Source of the DNA: Lachnospiraceae bacterium
Lineage (GTDB): Bacteria; Bacillota; Clostridia; Lachnospirales; Lachnospiraceae
Assembly (NCBI GenBank): GCA_011959805.1
Contig: BLMC01000029.1
Span: forward strand, 1 to 33,935
DNA: 33,935 bases
Direction: 5' to 3'
Shown here: positions 32,063 to 33,935 of the stretch, piece by piece
Position numbering within the stretch: the first letter of the stretch is position 1
How the letters are laid out: every line of letters begins with the position of its first letter
Notes under the pieces: generated by a model
The model's database searches: none
What the model was told of the DNA's origin: nothing
What the model saw: the letters and a program-made list of their open reading frames with translations, nothing else
Program-made: the position numbers and the translations under genes

Positions 32063-33935
32063 ATGCTTAAAAATAACAACAACAAAATAATTAAAAAATT
32101 GGCTGTTAAACATAGTAAAGCAAATAAACAAAAAAATATTTTTACAATAAGTGCAATTATATTAACTACTTTCTTAATATGCATTGTGTTTAGTATAGGA
32201 GCTGGGTATGTAAAAAGTTCTAATGTACAGCAAATTCAGTTTGCGGGAACAAAGGCAAATATTGTATTAACAATTCCAACAAAAGAACAAATTAATTTCT
32301 TAGATAAGAATAATGATATTGTAGATATAGGCTTTATTCGTCAGATTGGTGTAGTTAATGTATCAAAGTATTCACAAATTGATAACGCATATCTCCGATA
32401 TGTAGATGAGAATGAATGGAAGAAAAATACTTTGCCTGCCCTTGTTAATTTTAAAGGAAAATATCCAGAGAACGCAAATGAAATTATAGCTCCTACTTGG
32501 GTGTTAAACGAAATGGGAATTGATAAACCAGAATTAGGAATGAAGTTTAATTTAGAGTATCGATTTGGCTATACAGATATAAATTATGGAATTGTTTCTA
32601 ATGAAAAAAACGAGGATTTTATTTTATGTGGATGGTATGAGGACCATAGTAGTAATAAATTTCAAAAAAATGGGATTTTATACATTTCAAAAACATTTTG
32701 GGAAAATACAGAAGTAACAGAAAGTAATACCAAAAGTGTTGTTGAATTTACTTATCATGGTGATTTTAATAAATTGGAAGAGAGACTTAATGTAGGCAAC
32801 AATCAAGAAATAAATTTAATTTCAAAAGGGGTTGATTCTAATAAAGGACTTCTTTTGATATTAGCAGTAATATTATTTGCCATTATTCTTTGTGGTTATT
32901 TGCTAATTTATAATATTTTTTATATTTCGATTGTGAATGATGTGCATTTTTATGGCCAACTAAAAATACTAGGTATGACCAAATTGCAAACCAAGAAAAT
33001 GTTATATTACCAAATACTTGGATTTTGTGTAATAGGAATCCCCATTGGGTTATTGCTGGGAAGTGCTATGACGTACTGGATTGTACCAAGTAGTATTTCA
33101 AATTTACAAGGAAAGGAAACAACAAATATCGTTATTTCAAACTCAGCATGGATTTATATTGGTGCAATAGTATTTGTTTTACTTACCGTTTTTGTAAGTG
33201 TGTTTAAGCCAGCTAATATTGCAGGTAATATTTCTCCAATTGAGGCAACTAAATATACAAATATAAATTTGAATATTGGGAAGAAAGTTAGAAAGAACGG
33301 AAATAAATTGTATATTATGGCGTTCAGAAATATGTTAAGAAATAGAAAAGCTACCATTTTAACATTTACATCATTATTTTTAGGTATGGTGATTTTCTTG
33401 ATTTCAAATGGTATTTTTGAAAGCTTAAATATGACAAATCTAGCAGAACAATATCTAAGCGATGATATTATTATATATAAAGATAATAATTCAGAAATAT
33501 CGTTAGATGATATTGAAAAAATAGAGGAAATCCGAGGAGTACAAGAAGTGAATTATTTTACTTTAAATTGTGAAACTGTAGATGGTAATAATTTGGTGTG
33601 GATTAATAATGATAATGGTAGTATTGATGATTATGTAAGCGCTTTTATTGATAAATTTCCCGATATAAAGAATGATTTAGATATGATTAAAGGAAATAGT
33701 TATAAAACAAAACTAATAGGCATTGGCGAAAAAGAATTTAAGAATATTGAAACGTATTTAAACACGAAATTGGATTATAATTCTTTTAAAAATGGAGAAT
33801 TTGTAGTTTTGGGTTTTGTTGATTGGATGCATGAGGATATCAAAATTAGCGGACAAAAAATAAATGTCAGTGTAAATGGTAATGATTATACTTGGGATAT
33901 TATAAGCCAACCGATACCCTCAAATTTTGGGATAA
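32063..33935 (+). CDS. FtsX-type ABC transporter permease (3' end outside window)
   Basis: The frame starts at ATG 32063, immediately after the lipoprotein stop, and stays open to the window end (624 codons). A first membrane helix (about 25-49) is followed by an extracytoplasmic domain of about 200 residues, then three helices (about 262-290, 313-340, 360-385) forming an FtsX unit. A new helix near 431-452 and a second large outer domain then begin. This duplicated layout is typical of large FtsX/MacB-like permeases of antimicrobial-peptide resistance and bacteriocin immunity transporters in Firmicutes (family knowledge). It is the partner of the ATPase two genes upstream. The missing end should hold three more helices. 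Confidence 0.88.
   Translation, partial: MLKNNNNKIIKKLAVKHSKANKQKNIFTISAIILTTFLICIVFSIGAGYVKSSNVQQIQFAGTKANIVLTIPTKEQINFLDKNNDIVDIGFIRQIGVVNVSKYSQIDNAYLRYVDENEWKKNTLPALVNFKGKYPENANEIIAPTWVLNEMGIDKPELGMKFNLEYRFGYTDINYGIVSNEKNEDFILCGWYEDHSSNKFQKNGILYISKTFWENTEVTESNTKSVVEFTYHGDFNKLEERLNVGNNQEINLISKGVDSNKGLLLILAVILFAIILCGYLLIYNIFYISIVNDVHFYGQLKILGMTKLQTKKMLYYQILGFCVIGIPIGLLLGSAMTYWIVPSSISNLQGKETTNIVISNSAWIYIGAIVFVLLTVFVSVFKPANIAGNISPIEATKYTNINLNIGKKVRKNGNKLYIMAFRNMLRNRKATILTFTSLFLGMVIFLISNGIFESLNMTNLAEQYLSDDIIIYKDNNSEISLDDIEKIEEIRGVQEVNYFTLNCETVDGNNLVWINNDNGSIDDYVSAFIDKFPDIKNDLDMIKGNSYKTKLIGIGEKEFKNIETYLNTKLDYNSFKNGEFVVLGFVDWMHEDIKISGQKINVSVNGNDYTWDIISQPIPSNFGI

Noticed and set aside
1..33935. 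CRISPR arrays, tRNA or rRNA genes, complete insertion sequences
   Set aside because: No regularly spaced repeats, no cloverleaf or rRNA sequence and no transposase frame were seen on reading both strands.

Overview
The window looks like the chromosome of a low-GC Gram-positive anaerobe, most likely a member of the Lachnospiraceae or a related clostridial family. This is inference from strong AGGAGG ribosome sites, sigma-A promoters spaced 17 nt, lipoproteins with Firmicute lipoboxes, an LplA/LplB/YtcP-type sugar importer beside a GH67 enzyme, and a SPASM radical-SAM peptide cluster. No taxonomic marker gene is present.

Positions 1-12600 form a glucuronoxylan-utilisation locus. It starts with the C-terminal half of a GH2 enzyme carrying CBM6-like modules. 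A convergent AraC regulator follows, then GH67 alpha-glucuronidase, two oligosaccharide ABC permeases, a lipoprotein binding protein and a GH3 beta-xylosidase/beta-glucosidase, closed by a very stable terminator. A separately promoted lipoprotein alpha/beta-hydrolase ends the block. The logic matches known aldouronate systems: extracellular xylan fragments bearing (methyl)glucuronate are captured, imported, freed of glucuronate by GH67 and cut by GH3.

Positions 12600-21040 hold a MATE transporter, an unrecognised helical-repeat protein and a complete type III restriction-modification pair (mod, res). The MATE leader appears to contain the decayed right end, omega-RNA-like, of an IS200/IS605-family element. 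Positions 21300-22834 carry a minus-strand pair: a membrane-anchored XRE regulator and a small lipoprotein.

From about 23284 to the right edge the DNA becomes visibly more AT-rich and encodes what I consider the notable system, a ribosomally made, radical-SAM-modified peptide (RiPP) cluster. In order it has an ECF-type sigma factor, a small single-pass membrane protein (candidate anti-sigma), a 53-aa three-cysteine precursor peptide, a radical-SAM/SPASM maturase, an ABC exporter without peptidase domain and a secreted zinc phospholipase C-like protein. Then come a response regulator, a histidine kinase with almost no extracellular part, a cytoplasmic subtilisin-like protease (candidate leader peptidase), and a likely self-protection transporter (ATPase, lipoprotein, FtsX-type permease cut by the window end). 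Three terminators divide it into a regulator unit, a production unit, a sensing/processing unit and an immunity unit. Pairing a modified peptide with an intact zinc phospholipase C fold is the most unusual point.
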